Origin: Brachybacterium epidermidis
GTDB lineage: Bacteria > Actinomycetota > Actinomycetes > Actinomycetales > Dermabacteraceae
Reading direction: 5' to 3'
Length of the DNA: 64,000 nucleotides
Assembly (NCBI RefSeq): GCF_015209585.1
Contig: NZ_JADEYR010000013.1
Span: 1 to 64,000, forward strand
Shown: positions 44,476-53,687 of the stretch, piece after piece
Layout: every line of letters begins with the position of its first letter
How positions within the stretch are numbered: the first letter of the stretch is position 1
The notes under the pieces: model-generated
Told to the model about the DNA's origin: nothing
The model's database searches: none
The model's input: the letters and a program-made list of their open reading frames with translations, nothing else
Program-made: the position numbers and the translations under genes

Positions 44476-45353
44476 AAGGCCGCCTCGAGCCCGACGCCCG
44501 CCTCCCGCAGCGCGGTTCGCACACTCCGCGCCAGGGCCACCGCGCTCGGCGTGTCGCCGTGCAGGCACAGGGTGCGGGCCTCGAGCTCGATCCAGGTGCC
44601 GTCCAGGGCCCGCACCCGCTGGTCGATCGCGATCGAGACGGCCTGCGCGGTCACGGCCTGCGGATCGGTGAGCACGGAGCCGGGGCGCGAACGGGGCACC
44701 AGGGTGCCGTCGGGCGCGTAGGCCCGGTCGGCGAATGCTTCGGCGAGCACCGGGATCCCGGCCTCGGATGCGAGGCGGCCGACGAGCGACCCGGGCGCGG
44801 CCACCAGGGGGAGCGGCGTCGGTCCCGGGCCTGCCGCACCGCCGGGCGCGGGACCGGCGGCCAGCTCGCGGATCGCGGTCACCACGGCACCGGCCTGGGC
44901 CGCGTGGTGGACCACTGCGTTGTACAGCGCGCCGTGCGGCTTGATGCCCCGCACCTGCGCGCCCTCCACGGCGGCGATCGCCTGCAGCGCCCCCACCTGG
45001 GCGATCACCTGGTCGGTGAGCTCGGTGGGGGAGATGTCCAGGAAGCGTCGCCCGAACCCGAGCAGGTCCGGATACGCCACGTGCGCTGTGACCGCCACCC
45101 CGTGCCGATTCGCGCCCGCGCAGGCCCGACGCATCGTGGTGGGATCCCCGGCATGCGCCCCGCAGGCGATGTTTGCCGTGGTCACCACCTCGAGCATCGC
45201 CTCGTCGTCCCCCATCGGCCACACCCCCAGGGCTTCCCCGAGGTCGGCGTTGAGGTCGATCGATGCGCGGGCGACAGGGGACGCGGTGAGGGACGCGGGT
45301 GAGGTGCGGTCCTGCTGTGCGGCGAGGCGGCGGTCCACGTCGGCTCCTCCCAT
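44472..45353 (-). CDS. pxpA: 5-oxoprolinase subunit PxpA (LamB/YcsF family)
   Basis: 293 residues. The family start [20 protein letters not shown] appears only after ~31 extra residues, so the N-terminus may be over-called or carry a tail. Further signatures: [49 protein letters not shown] and the C-terminal [16 protein letters not shown]. The subunit is thought to phosphorylate/open the pyroglutamate ring together with PxpBC. It overlaps pxpBC by four bases. Confidence 0.92.
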   Translation of the reverse strand: MGGADVDRRLAAQQDRTSPASLTASPVARASIDLNADLGEALGVWPMGDDEAMLEVVTTANIACGAHAGDPTTMRRACAGANRHGVAVTAHVAYPDLLGFGRRFLDISPTELTDQVIAQVGALQAIAAVEGAQVRGIKPHGALYNAVVHHAAQAGAVVTAIRELAAGPAPGGAAGPGPTPLPLVAAPGSLVGRLASEAGIPVLAEAFADRAYAPDGTLVPRSRPGSVLTDPQAVTAQAVSIAIDQRVRALDGTWIELEARTLCLHGDTPSAVALARSVRTALREAGVGLEAAL

Positions 45354-45389
45354 GGCGCTCGGCGGTCGTTGCCACCATTGTCCGCTGTC

Positions 45390-45468
45390 GCGCCGTCGGA
45401 TCCACAGTGCGGGACATCGATGGACTGCAGACGAGGAGATCGCCGAGGTGTTCTACGGACCGGCATGA
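45390..45468 (+). pseudogene. C-terminal remnant of an antitoxin
   Basis: One frame reads [17 protein letters not shown] and stops at TGA 45466-45468, overlapping the ATG of a PIN-domain reading frame in the standard antitoxin-toxin fashion. The upstream part of the gene is missing; pxpA on the other strand begins at 45353. The match to antitoxin C-termini is by position and general pattern only. Confidence 0.4.
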
Positions 45469-45722
45469 TCCTGCTCGACACCCACGCCTGCTGTGGCTGG
45501 TCGGGGACGACCCCCGGCTCGGTTCGTGCCGTCTGCCCTCTGCTGTCGCGGGAGGATCGCGTGTGCTTCTCCTCGATCTCCATCGCCGAGATCACCATCA
45601 AGCACATGCTGGGCCGGCTGTCGCTGCCCGGGCCGGAGACCTTCCCGGGGGTGTTCGGGGATTCTGGTCTGGTCGAGCTGTCGTTCCGCTCCGATCACGC
45701 GATGACGCTGCTGGAGGATGAC
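45465..45722 (+). pseudogene. PIN-domain (VapC-like) toxin remnant
   Basis: The frame from ATG 45465 starts MILLDTHA, the PIN N-terminus with the first catalytic Asp. It then reads correctly only in another frame ([12 protein letters not shown]), consistent with a lost C in GCCTG. It returns to the first frame for [20 protein letters not shown] and LVELSFRSDHAMTLLEDD. The C-terminal third with the last acidic residues is gone, and the frame runs on into the next gene at 45744. Two compensating indels plus truncation make this a decayed toxin. Confidence 0.65.
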
Positions 45723-45743
45723 AGTGCCCGATACGCTCGCACG

Positions 45744-46640
45744 ATGGACGCCCAGCACACCACGCACCGCACGGACGCCGCCCCGGCCTACACCGCCGGC
45801 AGCCTGGACAGCGCGGCGCAGGTGCTCCAGCAGGCCGATGGCTCCACGCCCGCACCGGTGCTGTCCCTGACCGATGAGCAGCTGGCGGGCACGGACGGCG
45901 ACCGCGCCGACCAGCTCACCGCCCTGCCGTGGCTCGCCGAGAACACCGAGGACATCGAGGACATCGAGGGCGACACCGTCACGGGCCGCCGTGCGTTCGC
46001 GGCCGGTGTGGGGCTGCGCTCCCTGGTGGCCTCAGGGTTGGTGCGGATCGTTGCTGATCCCATCGGCACTGACGGGGACGGAACAGGGAGTCGCTGGCAG
46101 GCCGTGCCGGTGCTGGACGGCTGCCTGGTGCTGCGCCGCGCCGCGAACGTGGTCACCTCGGTGGAGCGCACCATGAACACCCCCAGCGGGCCGCAGGTGA
46201 ACCGTCTGTACTACTACACCCATCCCAGCGGAGTGCTCGAGGAGGAGGTCACCGCCTCCGGGATCCACCACTTCACACCGTTGCGCCCCGAGCAGGCTCC
46301 GGAGCGGATCGCCGCCCTGGTCGACCCGGCCGGCGTCGCAGGTTCGGCCGCGGGCCGAAGCGAGGGCCTGGCCGTCCTCGCAGGCTCCGACGGCGGTGCC
46401 GACCCGCTCGCTTCCACGTCGGCCGCGCAGGACCTCGCCGGCCGATTGGCCGGCACCCTGGCGATGAGCGTGGTCACCGTGGTGCGTGCCGGAGGCGGCG
46501 GCGTCGAGCAAAGGAGCCTCACAGCCACGGCCACCGAGCTGCTGCTGATCGAGGGAGCAGACGCGCAGGTGCGGGCCCGGGTGCTCGATGCCGAGGCGCT
46601 GCGGGAACTGGCGGTGGGCCTGGTGGCCTTAAAGGTCTGA
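45744..46640 (+). CDS. Protein of unknown function, possibly ESX-associated
   Basis: 298 residues from ATG 45744; the same frame upstream is toxin debris. No signal peptide or membrane helix. It is acidic and Ala/Thr/Asp-rich, with a central section that looks folded: GRRAFAAGVGLRSLVASGLV, RWQAVPVLDGCLVLRRAANV, VNRLYYYTHPSGVLEEEVTA. The final ~70 residues end in LLLIEGADAQVRARVLDAEA. The size and beta-rich pattern with YYYTHPSGV faintly resemble EspG-type chaperones or WXG-associated proteins, but I do not recognise a family. It converges on the APC permease. Confidence 0.55.
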   Translation: MDAQHTTHRTDAAPAYTAGSLDSAAQVLQQADGSTPAPVLSLTDEQLAGTDGDRADQLTALPWLAENTEDIEDIEGDTVTGRRAFAAGVGLRSLVASGLVRIVADPIGTDGDGTGSRWQAVPVLDGCLVLRRAANVVTSVERTMNTPSGPQVNRLYYYTHPSGVLEEEVTASGIHHFTPLRPEQAPERIAALVDPAGVAGSAAGRSEGLAVLAGSDGGADPLASTSAAQDLAGRLAGTLAMSVVTVVRAGGGGVEQRSLTATATELLLIEGADAQVRARVLDAEALRELAVGLVALKV

Positions 46641-46692
46641 GACGGGCGCGGAGCCTGCCGCGGTAGTACTGGCCGCGAGTCCACGGGCGGGA

Positions 46693-48132
46693 CTACACCG
46701 ACCAGCGGCCCTGCTTCCGCCCGGCCGCCGCGAGCGTCTCCGCGTGCGGTCCCAGCATCTCCCGGAACGCGCCCTCGCGGTCCTTCGGTGCCGGGGTGAT
46801 CAGGAACAGGAACGCGCCCAGCACCGCCCAGGCGGCCAGCAGGATGTACTCCTCGGGCCAGATCAGGGACATGCCCGTCTGCGGGATCAGGGCGAAGGCG
46901 ATCACCAGCACCGCGCCGATCGCGCCCAGGGCCGGCAGGAACGCGGGCCGGGCCCTGTAGCCGTACTCGAGGCCGGGGTAGCGGCGCGGCATTCGGTACT
47001 TGGCGATCACCACCAGCAGCCACACGATGCCCAAGAACACGCCACCGGCGTCGAGGAACCACACGATGGCGCCCGGGCCCAGCCAACCCAGGCCCAGCGT
47101 CGCGGCCAGCACGAACAGCAGCGCCCGGCGGGGCACCCCGGAGCGCTCGTCGATGTGGGCGAGGCCCGCGGGCAGCAGTCGCGCCCGGGCCAGGGCCAGC
47201 ACCACGCGGCTGGAAGCCACGAACAGACCGATGAAGCTGGTGATCAGGCCCAGCACCGCGATCATGAACGCGGCGAAGCCAAGGATCGGCATCCCGGCGG
47301 CGGTGAAGGCGTCAAGGGTGCCCAGCTCCATGCCGGCCACGTCCTCCCATGGCACCACGTAGGCGGTGGCCAGCAGCACCGCCGAGTAGAACGCGGCAGC
47401 CACGGCGACGGTGAGCACCACGGCCCGGCCCACCTGGTGGGGCTTCAGGCTGGACTCCTCGGCCAGCACCGCCACCAGGGAGAAGCCCACCACGTAGGTG
47501 ATACCGGGGACCACCATGCGCAGGGTGGAGGCGACGGGGGGCTGCTCCGGGGTCCACATCGGCCACAGGTTCGAGGGCGAGCCCGTCACCAGGGCGGCGA
47601 TCACCAGGGCAGCACCGATCAGCAGCATCACCGTGAACAGCGCCACCTGGATCTGCGCCCCCAGCGACACCCCGAACCAGTTCAGCGCGAACACCGCCAG
47701 CGCCAGGGCGATGCCCACCGCCAGCACGGGCAGCGTCACCGCCTCCCCGGCCACCTCGTACAGCGGGATCGACCCCATGGCGGGCACGTACTTGGCCAGC
47801 AGCGTGCCCAGCGCGGTCACGTAGAAGGAGAGCGAGGCGATGTAGGCGCCGATGTGGAACCATCCGGTGGCGAACCCGGCAGAGCGCCCCAGGGCGGCGT
47901 AGCCCCACACCACCTCACCGCCGGCACGGGGGATGGCGGAGGTGAGCTCCCCGTAGGCCAGCGCCACGCAGGCCGCGAGGGCCGCGCCGGCCAGTAGCCC
48001 CAGGATCATGCCGCCCGCGCCGAGATCCGCGAAGAAGGTCGAGGAGGTGTAGATCCAGCTCGAGCCGACCACCCCGGCCACGCCGAGCGCGATCAGCGAG
48101 GTGAGGCCGAGGGACTTCTTGAGCTCCGCCAT
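46693..48132 (-). CDS. Amino-acid permease (APC superfamily)
   Basis: 479 residues from ATG 48132 with AAGGA upstream. Twelve to thirteen membrane helices are predicted. The N-terminus SLGLTSLIALGVAGVVGSSW is the APC substrate-binding helix 1 with its Gly-rich break, followed by IPRAGGEVVWGYAALGRSAG (helix 2-3 signature). It imports or exchanges an amino acid or related amine; the motif GSSWIY in place of GSGIF does not allow a substrate guess. It is monocistronic, with a beta-glucosidase relic directly upstream. Confidence 0.85.
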   Translation of the reverse strand: MAELKKSLGLTSLIALGVAGVVGSSWIYTSSTFFADLGAGGMILGLLAGAALAACVALAYGELTSAIPRAGGEVVWGYAALGRSAGFATGWFHIGAYIASLSFYVTALGTLLAKYVPAMGSIPLYEVAGEAVTLPVLAVGIALALAVFALNWFGVSLGAQIQVALFTVMLLIGAALVIAALVTGSPSNLWPMWTPEQPPVASTLRMVVPGITYVVGFSLVAVLAEESSLKPHQVGRAVVLTVAVAAAFYSAVLLATAYVVPWEDVAGMELGTLDAFTAAGMPILGFAAFMIAVLGLITSFIGLFVASSRVVLALARARLLPAGLAHIDERSGVPRRALLFVLAATLGLGWLGPGAIVWFLDAGGVFLGIVWLLVVIAKYRMPRRYPGLEYGYRARPAFLPALGAIGAVLVIAFALIPQTGMSLIWPEEYILLAAWAVLGAFLFLITPAPKDREGAFREMLGPHAETLAAAGRKQGRWSV

Positions 48133-48228
48133 CGGAGGTCCTTCCGTTCGAGGGTGTCGCCACATTGTGCACGCGGTCGCCACCCCATGCGAAAGCGGGT
48201 CTCTCGGTGGAGCGGACCAGGCGCACGT

Positions 48229-48830
48229 GGACCGGGCCGCGGGCCTGGTCGAGCAGCTGATCCGCCGCAGCCTCGAGCACCTGGCAGAGGAGGAGACGGA
48301 GATCGACGTCGAGGCCCACCACCAGGTGGCCCTCGAAGCGGCCCGACGTTCGATCGTGCTGCTGGAGAACGACGGGATCCTGCCGCTCGCGGAAGGGGCC
48401 GAGGGAGCGCTTGCGGACTCGGTCGACGGCGCGCAGGACGCTCCCCCCGGGACTGCCGATTCCGTGATCGCCGTGATCGGCGACTTCGCCCAGACCCCCC
48501 GCTACCAGGGCGCCGGCTCCTCCCACGTGAACCCCACCCGTCTGACCTGCGCCCTCGGTGCGATCCGGGGCGATCTCCCGGCCTGTCCGTGTGACCGGGG
48601 ACGAGCCGACCCCCGTGGTGGACACCACCTGGACGGTCGGGGAGGTGATGGCGCTGCCTGCCGCGCAGGCCGTGCTGGCCCCGCTGTTCGCGCAGATGCC
48701 TATCTCGCAGGACGAGGAGATGCAGAAGATGATCGAGCAGATGCCGCTGAACCGGCTCTCGGGCCTGGGCGGCCTGGACCGCGCGATGATCCAGCAGCAG
48801 CTCGTGGACCAGGTCAACGCGGCCCTCTGA
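48229..48830 (+). pseudogene. Glycoside hydrolase family 3 (beta-glucosidase) relic
   Basis: Two separated pieces of a GH3 enzyme lie in different frames. The first (about 48229-48590) has AARRSIVLLENDGILPLAEG and VIGDFAQTPRYQGAGSSHVN, the conserved junction of the second domain. The second (about 48590-48830) reads TWTVGEVMALPAAQAVLAPL and the C-terminal helices ending QLVDQVNAAL. The catalytic N-terminal barrel and hundreds of residues between the pieces are missing. A functional product is impossible. Confidence 0.7.
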
Positions 48831-48837
48831 TCGCGGT

Positions 48838-49236
48838 TCAGGGGTTTGCGGCGACCACGCCGGGAAGATCACCGAAGCGTGCCTGCGCGTCTCTGCTGAG
48901 CAGGATGCGACCGGTCTGTGCGGCATGGGCGGCGATGATCAGGTCGTGCGCTCCGCGAGGCCTTCCCGAGCGCCGTGCGTGGGCGATGAGTCGACCATGG
49001 TGGGCAGCAGTAGCCTGGGTGTACTCGAGTACGTCGACCATGTCGATGATCGTGGCCAGAGCGCGTGCGCGGGCTGCGGCGTGCGCGGCGGTACGCGCCA
49101 GCTCGATCCCGGTCCGGTACTCGGCAACCGTGACGGCGGCGATCGCCAGCTCGTCATCGTCGAGCGCCCTCTGGTCCAGCACACCGTGCTCGTAGTCGAT
49201 GAGAACGTTGGTATCGATGATCAGTTGTCGTCCCAC
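48838..49236 (-). CDS. PIN-domain toxin (VapC family)
   Basis: 132 residues from GTG 49236, overlapping the antitoxin by 16 bases. PIN acidic residues are in place: LIIDTNVLIDYEHG (first Asp), AAVTVAEYRTGIELA (Glu), GAHDLIIAAHAAQTG (Asp pair region) and ILLSRDAQARFGDLPGV. VapC toxins are Mg-dependent RNases that cut tRNA or rRNA; the site cannot be predicted. It is intact, unlike the VapC remnant at 45465. Confidence 0.88.
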   Translation of the reverse strand: MGRQLIIDTNVLIDYEHGVLDQRALDDDELAIAAVTVAEYRTGIELARTAAHAAARARALATIIDMVDVLEYTQATAAHHGRLIAHARRSGRPRGAHDLIIAAHAAQTGRILLSRDAQARFGDLPGVVAANP

Positions 49237-49478
49237 GGCGTCCCCGTGCTTTCGGCTACGAAGTCGAGGGCTTCGGCGATATCGGCCCTGAGGTGCTCGT
49301 CCGGGGGTGGCAGCGCCGCAAGTGCATCCCGGAGGTCCCTGCCGGTACGGCACACGGCCGGGCGCATCTCGGCGATGGGCCGGTTCCCCCGGGTGACCAC
49401 CACGGACTCGCCTGCTTCGATGGAGTCGAGCAGGTCCGAGAATCGCCGAGACGCCTCCGTGGCGCTGATGGTTCGCAT
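49221..49478 (-). CDS. Phd/YefM-family antitoxin
   Basis: 85 residues from ATG 49478. The start RTISATEASRRFSDLLDSIE is the Phd/YefM DNA-binding beta-alpha fold, then GESVVVTRGNRPIAEMRP. The acidic C-terminal half wraps and blocks the toxin. GATACT (-10) lies about 8 bases upstream of the ATG, so the mRNA may be leaderless. A palindrome overlaps this -10, the expected arrangement for toxin-antitoxin autoregulation. Confidence 0.87.
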   Translation of the reverse strand: MRTISATEASRRFSDLLDSIEAGESVVVTRGNRPIAEMRPAVCRTGRDLRDALAALPPPDEHLRADIAEALDFVAESTGTPWDDN

Positions 49479-49485
49479 GACCCCA

Positions 49486-49508
49486 GAGTATCTGATAATC
49501 AGACTCTG
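49486..49508 (-). promoter_or_regulatory. Toxin-antitoxin operator
   Basis: TCTGATAATCAGA (49491-49503) is a palindrome with one central base. Outside it the arms continue as CAGAG and CTCTG with two extra bases on one side. It covers the -10 region of the antitoxin promoter and is A+T-rich against its surroundings. Confidence 0.6.
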
Positions 49509-49514
49509 CATGCG

Positions 49515-51152
49515 TCATTCCCTTCGGATGAACCGCGATGGGGCCGGGGCTGGATCACCAGGTGGTCTCGGGGGAGGGTCGCTTGTCGGTCCAGGTGGCT
49601 GATCACTGGGGGTGATTGCCTGCCCGTGGATGCCGACTGCCTCCCATTGGTTCGGGATCGGTGAGCGGTGGCGATGGCCCGTGGGCGTCGTGATGACCAG
49701 ATCCCCGCTTGCGGCATCCCGGGACGTCGACCAGCCGGGCAGTTCCACCACGTAGTTGAACCGCTCGCACAGGCCGGCGCCGTTCTCGGGCGTGGTTCTG
49801 CCACCGCGGGCGTGCCCCTCGATGTGGTGGACGTGGCGGGAGGCGGCCTCGCACCCCGGCGTGCGGCACTGCCGTTCCCGGGCCAGTACGAAGCGCCGCA
49901 TGTGCCCCGTGAACAGCCGCTTCCTGGCATCCATGGATGTCAGTTCTCCCGTCACCGGGTCGGCGTAGAGCCGGCGGATCCAGCGTCGCACCTCGGTCGG
50001 TGGTGGTTCTGAATCGGACGCTGGTGCTGGTACTGGTGCGGGACTGGGCACAGACCCTGGCCCGGAATCGGACGGAGGCGTCGCGGTGGATACGAGTGTC
50101 GAGGACGGGGTGAGGGCAGCTCCGGGCGGGGTTGCGTCCTCTGCCGCCTTCGGCTCCGGGAAGAGCCGGCCGGTGAGGGCGAGGTGGCGCGCGACGGGGC
50201 CGGGAATGGGGTGCCCCTCCAGCTGGGCGGTGTCGTTCGCACCGGCCAGCAGGGTGCGGTCGGTCATCAGCAGCTGGATCTCGACCGGGGCGATGGCGTG
50301 TTCCTGACCGGTGACGCGGGTGGTGAGGGCGTCGGCCATGACCTGACCGCGAGAGCGTCCGTCGCCCTCTGCGCGGGCGGCATCGGCGGCGGCACTGAGG
50401 GAGGCGTACGCGGCGACGCCCTCGTGCAGGGGCAGCAGGGCCGACAAGCGCATCATCCCCTCCGCGGCCGGGCGCTGACTCACGTGACGCTGGTCGGCGT
50501 TGCGCTGGAGTCGGGCAACGGCGGCCTCCTGGTCCAGGGCGTCGGCCCGCGCCCGGGCCCTCCGACCGGCGGTGCGAGGGGACACCTGGTGGAGAGTCGG
50601 GGCGAGCTCCGCGTCGATCTGCTTGCGGTCCTCGTCGTCCAGGAGGATCACGGCGCGGGCGACCTCTTCCGCGGCCCACCCGGAGACGGCTCCCTCGGCC
50701 ATCCGCTCCCAGATGCGAGGCAGGGTCTCGACGATCACGCGACGCAGCGCGAGCTGATTGCCCGCCCGCGACGGTGAGATGCCGCGTGCGAGAGCGATCT
50801 CGTCACCGGTGCCGGAGCCGAGCTTCGATGCGGGAAGACCGGCTGCCCTCTGGGTCTTGATCCGCTCATTCCGCAGAGCGATCTCGTAGCCGGATTGAAG
50901 GGCATCGAGAATGTTCTTCAAGCCCTCGATGGCACTGATGGCCTCGACCAGCTCGATGGCGTCGGGCGCTGATGGGGCATGGGGCCGGTGGGAGGCCGCA
51001 GGGGTGCCGGACGCGGCGACGGAGTGCAGCGCCGGGGCGGTACCGGGGCGCACGGAGACGATGCTGCTGGTCAGATCGCTCAACTGGGCCCGCACGTCCG
51101 AGAGTGCATCAAGGGTGGGTGAGGAGGGTGAGGCGGCAAGTGCAGTGCTCAT
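49515..51152 (-). CDS. DUF222/HNH endonuclease-domain protein
   Basis: 545 residues from ATG 51152, the third of three consecutive ATGs (51158, 51155, 51152) and the one best spaced from GGAGGGG. Residues ~40-330 are the helical DUF222 domain (EIALARGISPSRAGNQLALR and RMAEGAVSGWAAEEVARAV). A Pro/Ser/Ala-rich linker precedes the HNH domain: CRTPGCEAASRHVHHIEGHA then GGRTTPENGAGLCERFNY, with zinc Cys and the catalytic His. These are abundant in actinobacteria, often in several copies, with unknown biology; some are thought to be linked to 13E12-type repeats. Confidence 0.88.
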   Translation of the reverse strand: MSTALAASPSSPTLDALSDVRAQLSDLTSSIVSVRPGTAPALHSVAASGTPAASHRPHAPSAPDAIELVEAISAIEGLKNILDALQSGYEIALRNERIKTQRAAGLPASKLGSGTGDEIALARGISPSRAGNQLALRRVIVETLPRIWERMAEGAVSGWAAEEVARAVILLDDEDRKQIDAELAPTLHQVSPRTAGRRARARADALDQEAAVARLQRNADQRHVSQRPAAEGMMRLSALLPLHEGVAAYASLSAAADAARAEGDGRSRGQVMADALTTRVTGQEHAIAPVEIQLLMTDRTLLAGANDTAQLEGHPIPGPVARHLALTGRLFPEPKAAEDATPPGAALTPSSTLVSTATPPSDSGPGSVPSPAPVPAPASDSEPPPTEVRRWIRRLYADPVTGELTSMDARKRLFTGHMRRFVLARERQCRTPGCEAASRHVHHIEGHARGGRTTPENGAGLCERFNYVVELPGWSTSRDAASGDLVITTPTGHRHRSPIPNQWEAVGIHGQAITPSDQPPGPTSDPPPRPPGDPAPAPSRFIRRE

Positions 51153-51308
51153 CATCATCCCCTCCGATGCTCATATCGAATGCGTGTACGAAATCAGGAT
51201 AGGTGGGCTTCGGGGAGTTTGCAATGCTTTTCGAAGAAATGCATCAAGAATGTGGATAACAGGCCATTGTGGAGGAACCTCTGGGCGTCGATGTGGATCG
51301 TGCAGGAC

Positions 51309-51744
51309 TCAGAAATCCCCCGCGCCGGTGGAGTCCAGCAGTCCACGGACGTAGGTGACGTCCCGGTCGTACATCTCCGCGTGTCCGGACAGCTCCGGGT
51401 TCTGCTGCTCGACCGACTGATGCCGGGAGAAGTCCGCCAGGATCCGCAGGCGGTCGTACGGCGCGAAGTCACTGTGGCACGCCACCTCCGGCCAGGGCCG
51501 GTCGCTGCCACACCCATCTCGGCATCGGATACGCGGGCACGGTGCCTGGCAGGAACTCCACGATCTCGCGGCCGGCCTCATCGAACCCGAGCGGGCGGGG
51601 GACCTCGGTGACCCCGGCTGCACGGCAGTGCTCCATGAGGCGGTGCACCGCCGGGGACCACGGACCACCGGGACGCAGCACCGTCGCACCCCGACGCGAC
51701 ACCGGCCCCATGTTCCCACCGGCCAGTGCGATCTCCTCGCCCAT
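51309..51744 (-). pseudogene. Aminoglycoside/choline-phosphotransferase family relic
   Basis: The frame from ATG 51744 opens plausibly with GGNMGPVSRRGATVLRPGG, then GREIVEFLPGTVP and PMPRWVW. The reading then jumps frame to EVACHSDFAPYDRLRILADF, which corresponds to the catalytic CHGDFAPYN loop of the phosphotransferase family, and continues to a stop at 51309. About 40 residues before the loop and parts after it are missing. The loop has Ser for Gly and Asp for the metal-binding Asn. It lies directly behind the sirtuin gene, on the same strand. Confidence 0.65.
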
Positions 51745-51745
51745 G

Positions 51746-52801
51746 TCATGATCCACTCCACGCCTCCAGCACGTCCTCGATGCGCCCGTGGATGCGCAGC
51801 GTGGCCTGCTCGTCACCGCGGGTCGGACCGTCGTTGACGATCACCACCGGGGACCCTGCCCTCACCGCTGCCCGCACGAACCGCAGCCCCGACTGCACGG
51901 TGAGGCTCGACCCCAGCACCAGCAGACGGGATGCCTCCTGGACCGCGCCGTACGCCGCGGCCACCACCTCCCGACGGGCCGACTCCCCGAAGAACACCAC
52001 GTCGGGCTTGAGGATCCCGCCGCAGAGCCCGCAGGCCGGGTAGCGGAAGTCCGAGGTGCGATCCACCTCCGCATCGCCGTCGGGCGCCTGCGCCGCATCG
52101 GCCGCGAGCTCGGGCAGGCGGGCGGCGAGCTCGGGATTCATCGCCAGCATCCGATGGTGCAGCGACTCGCGCCGGGTGAGGGTGTCGCAGCTCTGGCAGC
52201 GCACCCGGTCCAGCCGTCCATGCAGGTCGATCACCGGCTCCGAGCCCGCCTGCTGGTGCAGGGCGTCCACGTTCTGGGTGATCACCGCGGTGACCGGCAG
52301 GGTCGATGCACCGAGCTCCGCCAGCAGCACGTGCCCCCGGTTGGGACGCGCCCGCAGGAACTGCGTCCAGCCCACCGTGGAGCGCGCCCAGTAGCGCCGC
52401 CTGGCGAGGTCCGACCCCATGAACTCCTGGAACGTCATCGGTGCCCGGGGCACAGCATCGCGCCCGCGGTAGTCCGGCAGTCCCGACCCGGTGGACATCC
52501 CCGCCCCGGTCAGCACGGCCGTCGGCTCCCCGGTGAGCAGATCCCTTGCCTCCTCCACCAGCTCGGGGGCGCTCGCCAGCCCATAGCTCGCACCCTCGAC
52601 GGGGCCCCAGGCGGGCATGCGCATCAAGGGGCGAGAGGAGGGGGCCAGGGCCGACGAAGCGCTGACCGGGGCCGACGGGGGAGCGCTGGCAGTAGCAGAC
52701 CGGGGAGCGTCGATGCGGGCCGGGGCGGTGGCGGTGGAGAACCAGCGGCCGACGTCCGCGGCCGGTCCGGCCTGGCCCGTCTGCTCGCTGTCGGTGCTCA
52801 T
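51746..52801 (-). CDS. NAD-dependent protein deacylase (Sir2 family)
   Basis: 351 residues. The Rossmann motif VLTGAGMSTGSGLPDYRGRD (GAG and the Ser/Asp/Arg loop), ITQNVDALHQQAG with the NAD-binding Asn-Asp, DLHG with the catalytic His, and two Cys pairs (CQSC and CGLCGG) that bind the structural zinc are all present, then VLGSSLTVQSGL. Residues 1-80 are an Ala/Ser/Pro-rich extension, long for the family. The enzyme removes acyl groups from protein lysines. It overlaps the DedA gene stop by four bases, so the two share a transcript. Confidence 0.9.
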   Translation of the reverse strand: MSTDSEQTGQAGPAADVGRWFSTATAPARIDAPRSATASAPPSAPVSASSALAPSSRPLMRMPAWGPVEGASYGLASAPELVEEARDLLTGEPTAVLTGAGMSTGSGLPDYRGRDAVPRAPMTFQEFMGSDLARRRYWARSTVGWTQFLRARPNRGHVLLAELGASTLPVTAVITQNVDALHQQAGSEPVIDLHGRLDRVRCQSCDTLTRRESLHHRMLAMNPELAARLPELAADAAQAPDGDAEVDRTSDFRYPACGLCGGILKPDVVFFGESARREVVAAAYGAVQEASRLLVLGSSLTVQSGLRFVRAAVRAGSPVVIVNDGPTRGDEQATLRIHGRIEDVLEAWSGS

Positions 52802-53472
52802 CGCTCCAGCGTAGAGCCCACGTCCCCGGGGTCGTCAGGGCTTTCACGGGGGCTGCCGGCGGTGTCGTCGCGGCGCCGGGCTCGCATCCGCTGCATCACG
52901 AAGCCGATCCCCGCGATGAGCCCGAAACCCGCCACGATCACCGAGTAGATCCGCACGAAGCCCTCCAGCGCCTCCCCGCCGGCCACCCCGAAGAAGTACC
53001 CGGCCACCACGAAAGCCGCGTTCCAGATCGCCGAGCCCAGGCCCGTGGCGGCGGCGAACAGGCGCACCGGCATCCGCTCGATGCCCGCCGGGATCGAGAT
53101 GAAGGTGCGCACCATCGGCACGAACCGAGCGATCGCCACCGCCGGGAAGCCGTGGCGGTCGAAGAACCGCACGGCCATGTCCACGTCCTTCTCCTCCAGC
53201 AGCGGCAGGCGCCGCACCAGGGCACGGGTGCGATCCAGGCCCAGCGCCCGGCCCACCGCGTACACCCCGAGGCCGCCGACCACGGATCCCAGCGTGGTCC
53301 AGAAGATCGGCACCAGCACGTGCTGGTCGTTCGCGGCCGCGCTCACCCCGGCGAAGGGGAGCAGGATCTCCCCGGGCACCGGAGGGAACAGCGCCTCGGC
53401 GGCGATCACCAGGGCGATGCCCGGCCCACCCAGGAACTCCATGACGCGGATCGCGAGATCGGCCAGATCCAT
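52798..53472 (-). CDS. DedA/VTT-family membrane protein
   Basis: 224 residues from ATG 53472 (GGACGGAG upstream; a GTG at 53505 would add 11). The signature ALVIAAEALFPPVPGEILLP and FDRHGFPAVAIARFVPMVRT, which holds the Arg typical of DedA, lie in the VTT domain, with four to five helices. DedA proteins act in membrane lipid (undecaprenyl phosphate or phospholipid) translocation and in membrane-potential or drug tolerance. The C-terminus is Arg-rich and cytoplasmic. Confidence 0.85.
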   Translation of the reverse strand: MDLADLAIRVMEFLGGPGIALVIAAEALFPPVPGEILLPFAGVSAAANDQHVLVPIFWTTLGSVVGGLGVYAVGRALGLDRTRALVRRLPLLEEKDVDMAVRFFDRHGFPAVAIARFVPMVRTFISIPAGIERMPVRLFAAATGLGSAIWNAAFVVAGYFFGVAGGEALEGFVRIYSVIVAGFGLIAGIGFVMQRMRARRRDDTAGSPRESPDDPGDVGSTLER

Positions 53473-53687
53473 GCGCGCTCCGTCCTGCCCTGGTGCCGAG
53501 GTCACTGCCAGGGTCCGACGGGGAGAGTACCGACCGCGGATGACGCGCCGGTGAACATCTCGGGACGGCCCTCCCCGGTCTGCCCCGATCGGTCCCGCGA
53601 TGTCCGTTTGCCACCTATCCTTCGACTACGGCGACGAGTGGTGGCGCCCGCGGGGCAGCGAAGGACGTCGAGGACAAGGCCGAGCAG

